This document shows, piece after piece, positions 38,287-47,862 of a stretch of 64,000 nucleotides of DNA (position 1 is the stretch's first letter; each line of letters begins with the position of its first letter). Below the pieces are notes generated by a model. That model searched no databases, was not told where the DNA came from, and saw only the letters and a program-made list of their open reading frames with translations. The translations under genes were made by a program, and so were the position numbers. This DNA comes from Algoriphagus sp. TR-M9 (GTDB lineage Bacteria > Bacteroidota > Bacteroidia > Cytophagales > Cyclobacteriaceae). Location of the stretch: positions 3,840,501-3,904,500 of the forward strand of contig NZ_CP115160.1 of NCBI RefSeq assembly GCF_027594545.1. Reading direction: 5' to 3'.

Positions 38287-41200
38287 TTACAATTTCGATT
38301 CTACCAATGAATACATCTCCCTTTTATCAAATTTCTGTGAATGGCCGTACTTATTTTTAGTATACAAGGTCTTTTTCACTGCATACCCAAGGCTTAGTTT
38401 TTCTTCTTTTAAAAACTCCAAAAGGTATTTTTTATCCAATATTAAAAATGTATTGTAAGGCAATAATTCAGACATATCGGAAGCATCTCTTAAGCCATCC
38501 AGAAAATCCTGATAATACCCAAGGTCATGATTTTTCTCAGTGTAACTCAAACGATTGCCGTCCAATTTAAGATCCAGCTGCTTTTTAATAATTGGTGTCA
38601 GGAGTCTACAGTTAAAAAAGGAACGATAATACTGGAAAATATTGCCATTTGACCTTAAGGGAGCGACCAGAGGAATTATTTCTCTTTCATTAATCATCAC
38701 TTTACATACAGGTTTATGGAATTTCAGTTCGTTTGAAAATACCCCAAAGTCTCTCATATCCTTAACTCCCGGATACCAAACCCCTGCGTTTTCATATAGC
38801 TCATGGTATATTTTTGAGGCTTCCACTTGGCTCTCCCACCTCCCGGAAAATGCGAACGGCAATACTTCCAAGCCATATAAATAATCACTGTGGTAAAAAT
38901 TTTCCGTGTTTGGCAGTACCGTATTTAGAGACAAAAGTTGTTTATTCTCAACCGAAGAAAGCACTTTTTTTATATCCATATGTAATTCAGGGGGAACTTC
39001 ATCGTGCTTAAGTTTTGGGGAGTCCTTCAGTTGTGGCCACCATTCCGGTTTAGTGCCAGGATGTAAATTCAAGACTGAAGGCTCAATGGTAAAAGTATCA
39101 ACAGTATATCTAAATTGGTCGAGTATGGTAATTATGTTCTGATTTTGTAAATAGTCCAAAAGTCTAAAAAAACTGGAGCGCAGAATTTCAGCAAATATCG
39201 TTGCTCTCCCAATCATTACGGTATTGAAATCATTCTGGTATCTTTCATCCTCTCTGGTATATGTTAATTCATACTCATTGCAGTAGTCATTAAAAAGTGT
39301 ATTCCAGCAAGACCATATTTCATATGGACTATTCTCCTGCAATTCTTCAATGTAATTTAAATAAACCAGTGGCAAATTGGTTCCTACCAGCTTTTCAAAC
39401 TCATGCTTAGTCCTTGTTGCATTTCCAAAGGACATTCTCGCGTACAAAGGTTGAAAAAATTTAAAGGTAATACCAAGAACTTTTCCAATGGATTCTGTTA
39501 TAAGATCCGTTGCCATGCACCGCAAACAAAGTAAATCTCCCAGGTTTTCTCTTGTAATGTAGTTCTTGGAATAACTATTTTCTGTTTGCACGGAAATCAA
39601 TAATATCATTAGTCCCTCACAGGCTTTAGATTCCAATGTTTGCATCTTTAACCATTCCAAAAACTTTTGATGGAAAACACCTGATTCATCTTCAGACAGG
39701 ATTTTTATAAGTTGTTTTGCTGCCCTTTCCTTTACTATAGGGCTTAGCCACTCCAGTCTGAGCAGGAGTATATCAAATAACTCTATTTGCAAATCCATCC
39801 TATAGAATTCCGGTTCTGGAAGGTTCACATTGGGAAAGAGGCTGGGCAGGACATCCATAAAATAACCGGCAATCTCTTCAGCTTTTTGCATTTGAGAGGT
39901 ATCTATAAAAAACTGAATCGTTTTGGACGCGGAAATACTATAATTCTTTTGGTCTGTATTGCTATATCGTAACCCGGAATTATTGACACTAATAGTAAAG
40001 AATTCCATTAGTCGAAATGGAAAGTCCGCAAAAACCTTTTTCCATCTGGCTCTGGCTTCTTCAGGTCGGGAAAGATAATCACTGGACCAGGAACTGCTAT
40101 TGGATTGTGCCCAGCAGATACATTTAAAGGCAAATTCGCGATCAACGGTTAAAGCAAAAGGATAAAGGAAATCAAGTAACTCATGTTCTGCTTTCAAAAA
40201 GTCCGGTTCAATAATTTCTTTCAGAACTTTTATAAGTAGTCCCCTGTCTGAATGGACTTTGTTTAGCCAAACTTTGGTCCATTTTAAAATAAAGGTTGAC
40301 TTTTCATACTGCCTAAAGGAAGATCCACTTTGAAAGGTTTCCAGGTGATTTTCAAGATCCCGGGGCTGCACCGCCAAATAGATATCTTCTAAATCATTAT
40401 TGTCTTCCCTCCCTCTTTCACCGTCCTTTTCTGACTTCCTGCTAAAATCTATTTCCCCCAAACTATTGTGAATATCCTGCAATACTTCGCTGGCTATCGG
40501 GTCTTCAGCCGCAATTTTTGTTAATTCAAAGTATGGAGCATCACCCACTGCGGTACTACCAATGGCTTTCCCTACTTTATCCGAAAAATCCAATGTGTAC
40601 AGGATTTCCCCAAACAATCGTTCTGAAAGATAATAATCACGTTTACGAAGAGACAAGAGATAGAAGTTATATAAGGCCGGCACATCTGATTTAGCGAGCT
40701 GGGACGCATAATCATAAATAAAACTACCTGTCTCATCTCCATCAGTAAGTTTATCAATTTGATACGTATAAGGTGCAATACGCCATAACAATTCTTTATG
40801 CTTTTCAGATCCTGCTTGGTTCAGCTTTTCGGTGCCCAACAATATATCATATAAAAGCATGTCTTTATGTTGGCCATAAGCTATAAGATTTTCAGCCGCG
40901 TGATATAACAGTAAATTCAGGCTCTCTGCATTTTTCAGCTCAGCAGCAAGAATAGCCAGATTGGCCATGGTCTCGGTCTTATATTTAAATTCAACTAGCT
41001 CATCATTCAGCTTTTCAAGTTCCTGTTCGGCAAAAAAAGAAAATGCTTTCGGTGAAAGTTTTGCTTTATGCTCATGCAGGAGTTCAAATAAATGAGACTG
41101 GTGATACCATGGATGGCTGGTCAATATGTCAATCTCTTCAATTTGGATTTCAGCATCAAATTGATGATGTGTATTGAAAACATAGGCTAACCATATCACT

Positions 41201-44160
41201 TCATCAATAATCTTTGGAATAACGGCACGACGGATTTCATAAAGGGAATGGTCTTTGTAAAAATCAAGTTCAGGAACCGCCTTCAGGGGAAGCAGTATCT
41301 CTGAAATAACAACGGGAGATTTTTTTAAGCAGCAGTCTCCAAGCCTTTGCCCCATAAGCAGGATGGCTTTCAGCAATTGTGTTTGTTTATCCGTTTCCTC
41401 TATTTTTAACCAATGACGGATTTGTTCTGTTTGTTTGGAAAGCGTAAGAAGGAGTGCCGTAGAAAAGTGGTTGAAGTATAATTCTTTTGGTTTGAGGTTA
41501 TCGGCTGCATAGCTATATTTCTCAGCAAATTCATGACGTGAACTAAGTACTATTTCAAACGGGAGATCCTGATTGTACAGATATTTATAAACCTTTAGAG
41601 TACAATCATTTTGAAGTGGATAGTTCTCCACTCTTTTCTTCCACTCAAAACGACCATTTTTCAGATCATGTTGAACCAAAACATGGCCTATGCTTTTCTT
41701 TTCCGGATCAGTCAGTTTACTTTTAAGTAATGCCTTCAACCGGAAGTCAAACCGGTCACGATTTTCGAGGATTTTTTTGACATAAAAAGCAAAATATAAT
41801 TCTGACCTATCCCCTTTTCGAAATTGCTTGAGAAATTTGAATATCCTTTGGTTACTAATATTTTCAAAGTTCAGGAGTACTTCCAACCAGGATATGGCAA
41901 TATCATAGGTCTGAAAGTCACGATCCTGGAACAGTATATTTACCCTGTCAAAGGCAGCCTCCGGAATTTCATTTACAACTCCTCGCTCTTTTAGTGCGAT
42001 CAAAAGTTCCTTTAGCTGATAGTGCGTTAATCGTGAAAAATCGGGGTACTTAATGAAGGTTTCGGGATGGTTTCTAAAGGAGGTTACCCAGATTTTATGC
42101 AGGTTTTCATCCCAGAGGTTGTACAATCGGTTTTGAAATCTGGAACTAATTTCACCGAAGAAAATCACTTTCTTAAAGTCATTGTTTTTGAAAGCGGCTT
42201 CAGTTGCCAGGTCCAGCAGGTTTTGAATCTGGTTTTCATCCCTGCATTCAAGGTAACTTGTAATGAACCACTCTTTATCCAGGTTTAGCAACGGCAAGGG
42301 GTTTCCCAGAAAATACTCGATTTTAGCCAGCTCTGACCATTTCAGATTTTCATCGTTATAATCATTTAACCACCGTAAGATATTTCGATAGAGTAATAGC
42401 TTTTGTTCTTCCAGCTCCGGCTGCTCTTTCATGAACACCATAAAACTATTGTGATAGACAGAAATACCTGAAAGTTGTGACTGGAGTATTAAGTGCCTGA
42501 TCTCTTTTAAGGACTTGGTGACTTCCGAGGGATAAGGAGTGAAATAACTACCAAGTTGAATCAGTTGCTCTTTGTGAAGTTTGAAATCAAGCGCTGTAAT
42601 GGCGAAGCAGAATGTTTTGGCTAAATCTGAGAGCTGCCGCCAAATATCTTCGTAATAGTTTTTGATATCTCCCTTATAGGAAGGAATCTTGTCCAGATGG
42701 TAAGATGAAACAGGTTCTCCAGAATTAATAATTTCACCAAGAACATATCTTAGGTGCAATGGATTTCCTGCGGTTATGGTAAAAATTTTACTGATGAATT
42801 CATTTTCTATGGGGTCAATTTTCTCTTTATTATATGATGTAAGGGTTGATTTTACAATCCTGGCGACATTTGACCTGTTCAATCCTTTGATTTCTACCCA
42901 TCTGTTCTCGGGACACGCTTTAAGTACTGCATTTGGCAGAGATTTAATCGCTATTTCCTGTGTCCCTAGTAATAACCAATACCCTTTTTGGGGATAAAAG
43001 ACTTCAGTAATGAATTCCTGTAGTTGAGCCTCGCTATTTCCTTCGCGTATGACGTGATCAAGGCCGTCAATGATCAGAACAAAGGTTTTTTGCTGTTTTG
43101 CATAATATGATGCAATTTTATTGATGAATTCTCTTATCGGAGTATGCTCCGTATTCTCTCTTCCAAGCTCTTCCAGAACTTTAGACTTTTCCTTTTTAAA
43201 TGCTGCTCTTAGGGCTTCTTTTACCCTATCTGCATTAAGTCTTTCCTGATATGATTGGTCTTTGGGGTTAAGGTGATAGTGATGCCGGAATACAGCAATA
43301 TGTTTTTGGTTTAAGATTTCATAAAGCTTGGAGAGGTAAGTGCTCTTCCCTGCACCAGGTTTTCCTATAAATATTTTTGTTCCCCCTTCCGGATTTTGAA
43401 GATCTGCCAATACATTTCGATGGGTATTCCTGTCGAAAAACTTAAAATCAGAAGGGGTTTTAAAGTTTTGATTTAAAGGACGAGGATTGTCCCAGGACAA
43501 ATAATTTCTAATATCGGAGAGTGTGATCGTTTTGGGATATTGTTCAGACCCCTCCTTTCCGATATATAATAACAGACTGTCAACACCAGCTTTGGTGACT
43601 TTTAGGGCATCGTAGAGCTTTGTTCGGAGCTTATCTTCAAGTTCATATTTATCAGGATAATTGAAGATAAACGTAAAGTTTGAAAAGAAATCTAACAGAA
43701 GGGTGTTATCTGAAAATTCCTGCTTCAGTTGGCGTTCAACCTCTGGATAATGATGCTGTATCCTGAACAAATCAAGTTTATTGCCATTCAAGCAAGCTTG
43801 GACATCAGTGTGGGCTGCTCCATTGGTTATCAGACTACAATTTTCAACGGGAACATTATCTAACGCCCTGTAGGATTTTATCCATCTGAACAGTCCTTTT
43901 TCTATTAGATGATAAAAGTGCCATTTATCAACAGATGGATTTTGTTTGTATTTTAATTGATAAAAACTCTGATTGGAATCTGCATTTTCGACTACAATAT
44001 CGTCAATTGAAAAGCCCTTCGCACCCTCAGGAATATACTGGATCTTTATGTTGTTGAATTTTTCCGGTTCACATAACCATTCGACACATAATTGCAATAC
44101 AAACAGGTCTTCGAATTTGTATCCGCTCCTAATGGAGCTATTTGGGTTTTTCCTTGCCAA
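38287..44160 (-). CDS. Giant STAND NTPase with N-terminal PD-(D/E)XK-like nuclease domain (Avs-like)
   Basis: A 1957-residue protein. Residues ~10-110 resemble the Cap4/DUF4297 endonuclease fold: GYKFEDL (Glu17), SIDDIVV (Asp53-54) and YQLKYK (Gln68-x-Lys70). A P-loop STAND NTPase follows, with Walker A GKPGAGKST (266-274) and Walker B VLIIDGLDHV (361-370). About 1300 residues of helical repeat-like sequence make up the C-terminal part, the expected phage-protein sensor. This nuclease-STAND-sensor layout is that of antiviral Avs proteins, which oligomerise on a phage protein and cut DNA. The start is TTG at 44160; an in-frame stop lies just upstream and no ATG precedes it. It stands alone. 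Confidence 0.78.
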   Translation of the reverse strand: MARKNPNSSIRSGYKFEDLFVLQLCVEWLCEPEKFNNIKIQYIPEGAKGFSIDDIVVENADSNQSFYQLKYKQNPSVDKWHFYHLIEKGLFRWIKSYRALDNVPVENCSLITNGAAHTDVQACLNGNKLDLFRIQHHYPEVERQLKQEFSDNTLLLDFFSNFTFIFNYPDKYELEDKLRTKLYDALKVTKAGVDSLLLYIGKEGSEQYPKTITLSDIRNYLSWDNPRPLNQNFKTPSDFKFFDRNTHRNVLADLQNPEGGTKIFIGKPGAGKSTYLSKLYEILNQKHIAVFRHHYHLNPKDQSYQERLNADRVKEALRAAFKKEKSKVLEELGRENTEHTPIREFINKIASYYAKQQKTFVLIIDGLDHVIREGNSEAQLQEFITEVFYPQKGYWLLLGTQEIAIKSLPNAVLKACPENRWVEIKGLNRSNVARIVKSTLTSYNKEKIDPIENEFISKIFTITAGNPLHLRYVLGEIINSGEPVSSYHLDKIPSYKGDIKNYYEDIWRQLSDLAKTFCFAITALDFKLHKEQLIQLGSYFTPYPSEVTKSLKEIRHLILQSQLSGISVYHNSFMVFMKEQPELEEQKLLLYRNILRWLNDYNDENLKWSELAKIEYFLGNPLPLLNLDKEWFITSYLECRDENQIQNLLDLATEAAFKNNDFKKVIFFGEISSRFQNRLYNLWDENLHKIWVTSFRNHPETFIKYPDFSRLTHYQLKELLIALKERGVVNEIPEAAFDRVNILFQDRDFQTYDIAISWLEVLLNFENISNQRIFKFLKQFRKGDRSELYFAFYVKKILENRDRFDFRLKALLKSKLTDPEKKSIGHVLVQHDLKNGRFEWKKRVENYPLQNDCTLKVYKYLYNQDLPFEIVLSSRHEFAEKYSYAADNLKPKELYFNHFSTALLLTLSKQTEQIRHWLKIEETDKQTQLLKAILLMGQRLGDCCLKKSPVVISEILLPLKAVPELDFYKDHSLYEIRRAVIPKIIDEVIWLAYVFNTHHQFDAEIQIEEIDILTSHPWYHQSHLFELLHEHKAKLSPKAFSFFAEQELEKLNDELVEFKYKTETMANLAILAAELKNAESLNLLLYHAAENLIAYGQHKDMLLYDILLGTEKLNQAGSEKHKELLWRIAPYTYQIDKLTDGDETGSFIYDYASQLAKSDVPALYNFYLLSLRKRDYYLSERLFGEILYTLDFSDKVGKAIGSTAVGDAPYFELTKIAAEDPIASEVLQDIHNSLGEIDFSRKSEKDGERGREDNNDLEDIYLAVQPRDLENHLETFQSGSSFRQYEKSTFILKWTKVWLNKVHSDRGLLIKVLKEIIEPDFLKAEHELLDFLYPFALTVDREFAFKCICWAQSNSSSWSSDYLSRPEEARARWKKVFADFPFRLMEFFTISVNNSGLRYSNTDQKNYSISASKTIQFFIDTSQMQKAEEIAGYFMDVLPSLFPNVNLPEPEFYRMDLQIELFDILLLRLEWLSPIVKERAAKQLIKILSEDESGVFHQKFLEWLKMQTLESKACEGLMILLISVQTENSYSKNYITRENLGDLLCLRCMATDLITESIGKVLGITFKFFQPLYARMSFGNATRTKHEFEKLVGTNLPLVYLNYIEELQENSPYEIWSCWNTLFNDYCNEYELTYTREDERYQNDFNTVMIGRATIFAEILRSSFFRLLDYLQNQNIITILDQFRYTVDTFTIEPSVLNLHPGTKPEWWPQLKDSPKLKHDEVPPELHMDIKKVLSSVENKQLLSLNTVLPNTENFYHSDYLYGLEVLPFAFSGRWESQVEASKIYHELYENAGVWYPGVKDMRDFGVFSNELKFHKPVCKVMINEREIIPLVAPLRSNGNIFQYYRSFFNCRLLTPIIKKQLDLKLDGNRLSYTEKNHDLGYYQDFLDGLRDASDMSELLPYNTFLILDKKYLLEFLKEEKLSLGYAVKKTLYTKNKYGHSQKFDKREMYSLVESKL

Positions 44161-44573
44161 GTATCTTAAGTTAAAGGTTCAATTTCAAATGAATTAATGA
44201 GGCCTACACTTTTGAATAGAAAAAAATCGAACTAATATTTCCAGAAAATAATGAGGCTTGAAAATTTGTACAAAACTCTCTTCTACAAAAAACTGCGATC
44301 TGCCAGCTGGAACAAGTCAAATTAAATCCAAGGGTGTCTTTCTGGAATTAATTTGAAATATTAAATTCTTCATATTAGGGAGAAAATATTTTTAAGTAAT
44401 TAATGAATACTCAGCCTTGGGTATCTCTAAATCAATCAAATACTGTGTGAATAGACACTTCCAATACTAAAATACCCGATTTTTTCAGGACTGTCTTCAT
44501 ATAGTTTCATAATAAACAGAAAAACACTAATAATTCTAACCCGACTGCTAATGTTTAATCAAAGTCAAAAATT
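44161..44573. other. Intergenic, AT-rich, no feature recognised
   Basis: About 410 bp upstream of the STAND NTPase gene. It must hold that gene's promoter, but no clear match was assigned. No repeat or ORF of note. Confidence 0.45.
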
Positions 44574-44600
44574 TGAAAAAAAAAGCCCTGAAGGGCTTTT
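44574..44600 (-). terminator. Intrinsic terminator of the 73-residue ORF
   Basis: AAAAGCCC-TGAA-GGGCTTTT with a long A-tract on the plus strand, i.e. a T-tract on the minus strand, immediately after the stop of the 44602-44823 gene. Confidence 0.8.
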
Positions 44601-44601
44601 C

Positions 44602-44823
44602 TCAAGATTCTTCTGATTCAGGATCTTTGACGGAAACATATACCGTGTGGGTTTTGCCGAATTGGTCAGGTTCTTTTAGTTTGGCGACGTTGAACTTGAC
44701 GTAGGTTTCTCCTTCGTATTCGAAGGTGTGGTTTTGAAGTTCAGCCATGTTGAGGCTTACTTCGACGATGTCCATGTTTTCTACTTGCTTTCCTTTACCG
44801 ATGTACTTTTTTGAGAATGCCAT
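44602..44823 (-). CDS. Small conserved-type hypothetical protein of the element
   Basis: A 73-residue soluble protein, predicted beta-rich (VEVSLNMAELQNHTFEYEGETYVKFNVAKLKEPDQFGKTHTVYVSV) with an acidic tail. Proteins of this look and size are common next to ardC-like genes in Bacteroidota elements, but no named domain is recognised. It has its own strong terminator, so it is a separate transcription unit. A role in DNA transfer or anti-defence would be guesswork. Confidence 0.7.
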   Translation of the reverse strand: MAFSKKYIGKGKQVENMDIVEVSLNMAELQNHTFEYEGETYVKFNVAKLKEPDQFGKTHTVYVSVKDPESEES

Positions 44824-44905
44824 AGTATTTTGGTTTTAGTTAAAATTTATGCAGGTCTATTAGGAAGTCTTGGAGAGTGGAAAAAAAATTAGAATTCAAA
44901 TACTG

Positions 44906-44926
44906 GGAGGCAGTCCTTAGGAAACC
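44906..44926 (+). repeat. 21-bp repeat shared with 36327-36347, copy 2
   Basis: Second copy (3 mismatches in 21) in the otherwise empty 310-bp stretch 44824-45136. Confidence 0.5.
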
Positions 44927-45136
44927 CCGCTTTTTTAGAAATTCTGCTATCAGCCCCAATTTTTAGAAACCGACAAGACGACTGACCTTTGTGCATACAA
45001 TTAGACAAAACCGAGATAAGGCATAATTAACAAGGGAAATTAGCGGCCAAAATAGACAAGATGAATACTATCAAAAATCAATGGTTTCAACCTAAAAATG
45101 TCGCTTTGATAAAAAGAAATTTCAGTTTATCATTGA

Positions 45137-45490
45137 CTAAAACTTCTTAAAAGTATATGCTAATTTCTGGTCATTTTTAATCAAATACATCGTATCACTG
45201 TAAGGTTTTTTGATAACCCTATTTTTCTTTTCGGCTGTGTAATTGAAAATCGAACCATCATTTAAAACCTGATCTGTAATTGGATAAAACACAAATTCTC
45301 GCCCATCACTCAATTTCATTCCTGTTCCTTTGAAAGCAATTCTTATAGATTCAATCCGTGAATCTATTTCTGCTGAATAGAAAGTTTCAAAATGTCTTAG
45401 CCCTCTATCTTTCGCCTTTATTTGCATCCAAATTCCGATTGGTAAAAGAATGATGATGATAAATATGCCAACTATCAATAATGTTTTCAT
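45137..45490 (-). CDS. Hypothetical single-pass membrane protein
   Basis: 117 residues from the ATG at 45490 (a TTG three codons earlier is possible). One N-terminal membrane helix (LLIVGIFIIIILLPIGIWM) is followed by a soluble domain with alternating strands (IRIAFKGTGMKLSDGREFVFYPI...). No family recognised. It lies alone between the lipoprotein gene and the empty stretch; it may be cargo rather than transfer machinery. Confidence 0.6.
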   Translation of the reverse strand: MKTLLIVGIFIIIILLPIGIWMQIKAKDRGLRHFETFYSAEIDSRIESIRIAFKGTGMKLSDGREFVFYPITDQVLNDGSIFNYTAEKKNRVIKKPYSDTMYLIKNDQKLAYTFKKF

Positions 45491-45618
45491 CCCAAACAAA
45501 TTACAAATTTAAGTAAAAATGAAGTTGTAGGTTCAATCCAAAAAGTTTTGCCTCAATTAATTGTAGTATTGTTGCTTCTACATTTAATACAGATTGACAG
45601 AGACGCTTTACCGAACTA

Positions 45619-46110
45619 TTAAAATGAAATCTCTTCCGCCAAAGGAACCGAAGTCTCCCCAGCAGCCATCGCCTCATAGTTGAACTCTTTAAAAACAGAA
45701 CCATTTGCCAATACTCTCACTTCTGCCGACAGTGGCTGAAATGAATCATTTGTATCGCCTCCCAAATGGACAGCATTGAAAACCAAGCCTAGGCTATGGA
45801 TAGGAGCTGAAGAGATTGCTGAAAGTGAAGGTGATTCTGGTTCAAAGGTCAAGGTGTAAGTATTTCCCTGCTCCACCACCTGAGTCCAGTCCAAATCATT
45901 TGGCTCTCCTAATACCGGAGCGACAAAAGTGGAAGTTCCGGAAAGCATACTATGAACTGTAAAAGTCACCAGGTAATCGGAATAGTCTCCATCTAATTCT
46001 ACTTCGATGGTGACGTTTTTTTCCATCAATTTGGGATCTTCATCTCCAGAGGAGCAGGCGAAAGCTAGACAGGCAAACACAAAAAGTAATAGATAATTCA
46101 GTTTTTTCAT
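45619..46110 (-). CDS. Lipoprotein of unknown function
   Basis: A 163-residue protein with a lipoprotein signal ending LAFACSSGDEDPK; Ser-Gly-Asp-Glu-Asp after the lipobox Cys is the acidic surface-export type signal of Bacteroidota. The rest is beta-rich (VTIEVELDGDYSDYLVTFTVHSML), perhaps an Ig-like fold. The upstream gene ends 3 bp away on the same strand, so the pair form an operon. No enzyme motif is visible. Confidence 0.7.
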   Translation of the reverse strand: MKKLNYLLLFVFACLAFACSSGDEDPKLMEKNVTIEVELDGDYSDYLVTFTVHSMLSGTSTFVAPVLGEPNDLDWTQVVEQGNTYTLTFEPESPSLSAISSAPIHSLGLVFNAVHLGGDTNDSFQPLSAEVRVLANGSVFKEFNYEAMAAGETSVPLAEEISF

Positions 46111-46113
46111 TGC

Positions 46114-47052
46114 TTAGTTTTTATTGAATTCGTATTTAAATACCTCTTTAGAAAAAATGATTCCATTCCTAACAGTAGTTTCTGATTGAATTAGTCCACT
46201 CGAAAAATCCTTTGTAGTTGTACTGTAAACCTCTCCTTTTTGATTTAAAAATTCAGATCTAACAATATTTTCACCTTCATAAGAATATCTCGTAAACGAC
46301 TTTATGTTTTCAGCGGAAATTGACTCTTTTGAAATAATTCTGCCTTGGCTATCATACTTTTTAATTTCTTTTACTATGTCATAGTTGTCAAAGGGAGTTC
46401 CCTTAAATTCATATTTTATAAGATTTCCACTATCATCATAGTCATAGATATTTCTATTTCTTAATTCTTCTACATCCCCCCAAATCTTTTCTATTAAATT
46501 CCCTTTCGAATCATATCGGTATTCTGTAAGAAAACCATAATCAGTTTTCTCAGAAATTATTCTGTTTTGGGCGTCATAAAGTTTCTCAATAATATTGGAA
46601 TTACGAGGGTGAGTTCTGTCTTTAACAATTATTTTGGCAACATTCTTATTCTTGTCCAGCACATAGCTAAATTCCCTAACCCATTCTGCAGAATCTCTAT
46701 TGTCGTGGTACCGTAAGTGTCGAGACTGTAATCCATTTGCATATTCAAAACAGTCAATAGTCTGTTGAGTAACTATTTTAGGATCATTTTCAGAAAAATA
46801 ATAAGATTCAGAACATTGCAGTTCGCCTAATACATTGAAAGAATAAATGCTTTTTTGATCCTGATAAATTTCTCCCTCAGGCCTTGTCCAATAACTTGTT
46901 ACTGAAATTTTTTTAATTCTTTTCTCCTTGATTATACCATCTTCAAAATACCCAGAATGGTCGAAATATAGATATACAGATGATTGTCCAAATGACGGGT
47001 TCCAGCCAAACAGAGTCAACACGAATATTAAAGATGCTATTTTCTTCATCAT
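46114..47052 (-). CDS. Secreted YD/RHS-like repeat protein
   Basis: A 312-residue protein with a signal peptide (about 1-22, ending NPSFGQ) and several YD-type repeats: YDAQNRIISEKTDYG, YRYDSKGNLIEKIWG, YDYDDSGNLIKYEF, KKYDSQGRIISKES. These resemble the sugar-binding/RHS repeats of Bacteroidota secreted proteins. No toxin or protease domain is seen, so it is not a full RHS toxin. It is the first gene of the pair with the lipoprotein. Confidence 0.65.
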   Translation of the reverse strand: MMKKIASLIFVLTLFGWNPSFGQSSVYLYFDHSGYFEDGIIKEKRIKKISVTSYWTRPEGEIYQDQKSIYSFNVLGELQCSESYYFSENDPKIVTQQTIDCFEYANGLQSRHLRYHDNRDSAEWVREFSYVLDKNKNVAKIIVKDRTHPRNSNIIEKLYDAQNRIISEKTDYGFLTEYRYDSKGNLIEKIWGDVEELRNRNIYDYDDSGNLIKYEFKGTPFDNYDIVKEIKKYDSQGRIISKESISAENIKSFTRYSYEGENIVRSEFLNQKGEVYSTTTKDFSSGLIQSETTVRNGIIFSKEVFKYEFNKN

Positions 47053-47181
47053 AAATTAATGCCTACTGCTAAATAATAATTTAGGCAATTTGAATTCACT
47101 TTTCCATTTCATTTTCTGGAGTTTAAGATTATTTAATCTTTATATTTTGAACGAAAAGGGCTCAAATATAGCAAAACCATA

Positions 47182-47862
47182 TTATTTAAGACCGTCCCAT
47201 GCCTGATTATTGAGTTGATAAAATGACTCCACTCCCTTCTTTCTGGGCTTAAATGTCCTTACTGTTTGCAAAACCCCTTGGGATATGCAGTAGGTCCGAA
47301 GGGAAAAAGAGCTTATTGGCTCTATTGTAACTTTTCCTGTTTTTAGGTTCTTCAAATGGACTGATCCGTTTGACAGCCTGTAGGAACAATTTCTTTCATG
47401 GATCAAATCCTGAACTCTGCAATCCATCACTCGTCCCAGGATAGAGGAACTGAAAACCGAATTTACCTTATTTTTTGCAGGGATTTCCTCTAAAGATTTT
47501 TTAATTAGACCCTCATCAAATGCTGCACCCACAATCATAAAACCCGCCTCCTCAAATGAAATTCTAGCCCTAAACTGGTTGGCAAAAAAGATCAAGGAGG
47601 CATAGGAGTCCGAGATAAAAACCGAGCGTGTGGTCTCGGAAAAATTTAGACTTGAAATCCCATAAGGAGCTCGTTTATTATGATAAAGACTGAGAACCTC
47701 TTGATTGACAAGCTTACCGTTTTGATCAAAAAAATCAAAAATGATATGCCCATTCTCATCTTGAAAAGCATGCTTGGAAAAAAGGCGCTGAATATCCTTT
47801 TCAATGCCCTTGTAAGTTAAAATATCAAATGTCTCTTTCCTGGTCATTCGCTTGCTCACCAT
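47182..47862 (-). CDS. Element-encoded hypothetical protein
   Basis: A 226-residue soluble protein. A central stretch (SVFISDSYASLIFFANQFRARISFEEAGFMIVGAAFDE) recalls the shape of a degenerate Toprim domain as found in mobile-element primases, but the acidic catalytic residues cannot be placed, so this is only a suggestion. Its start overlaps the end of the DUF3945-like gene by 38 bp; the in-frame ATG at 47847 would shorten the overlap. The two probably work together. Confidence 0.6.
   Translation of the reverse strand: MVSKRMTRKETFDILTYKGIEKDIQRLFSKHAFQDENGHIIFDFFDQNGKLVNQEVLSLYHNKRAPYGISSLNFSETTRSVFISDSYASLIFFANQFRARISFEEAGFMIVGAAFDEGLIKKSLEEIPAKNKVNSVFSSSILGRVMDCRVQDLIHERNCSYRLSNGSVHLKNLKTGKVTIEPISSFSLRTYCISQGVLQTVRTFKPRKKGVESFYQLNNQAWDGLK

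Noticed and set aside
40572..40778. 68-residue alternate-frame ORF in the STAND gene
   Set aside because: Inside the intact 1957-codon frame without independent support.
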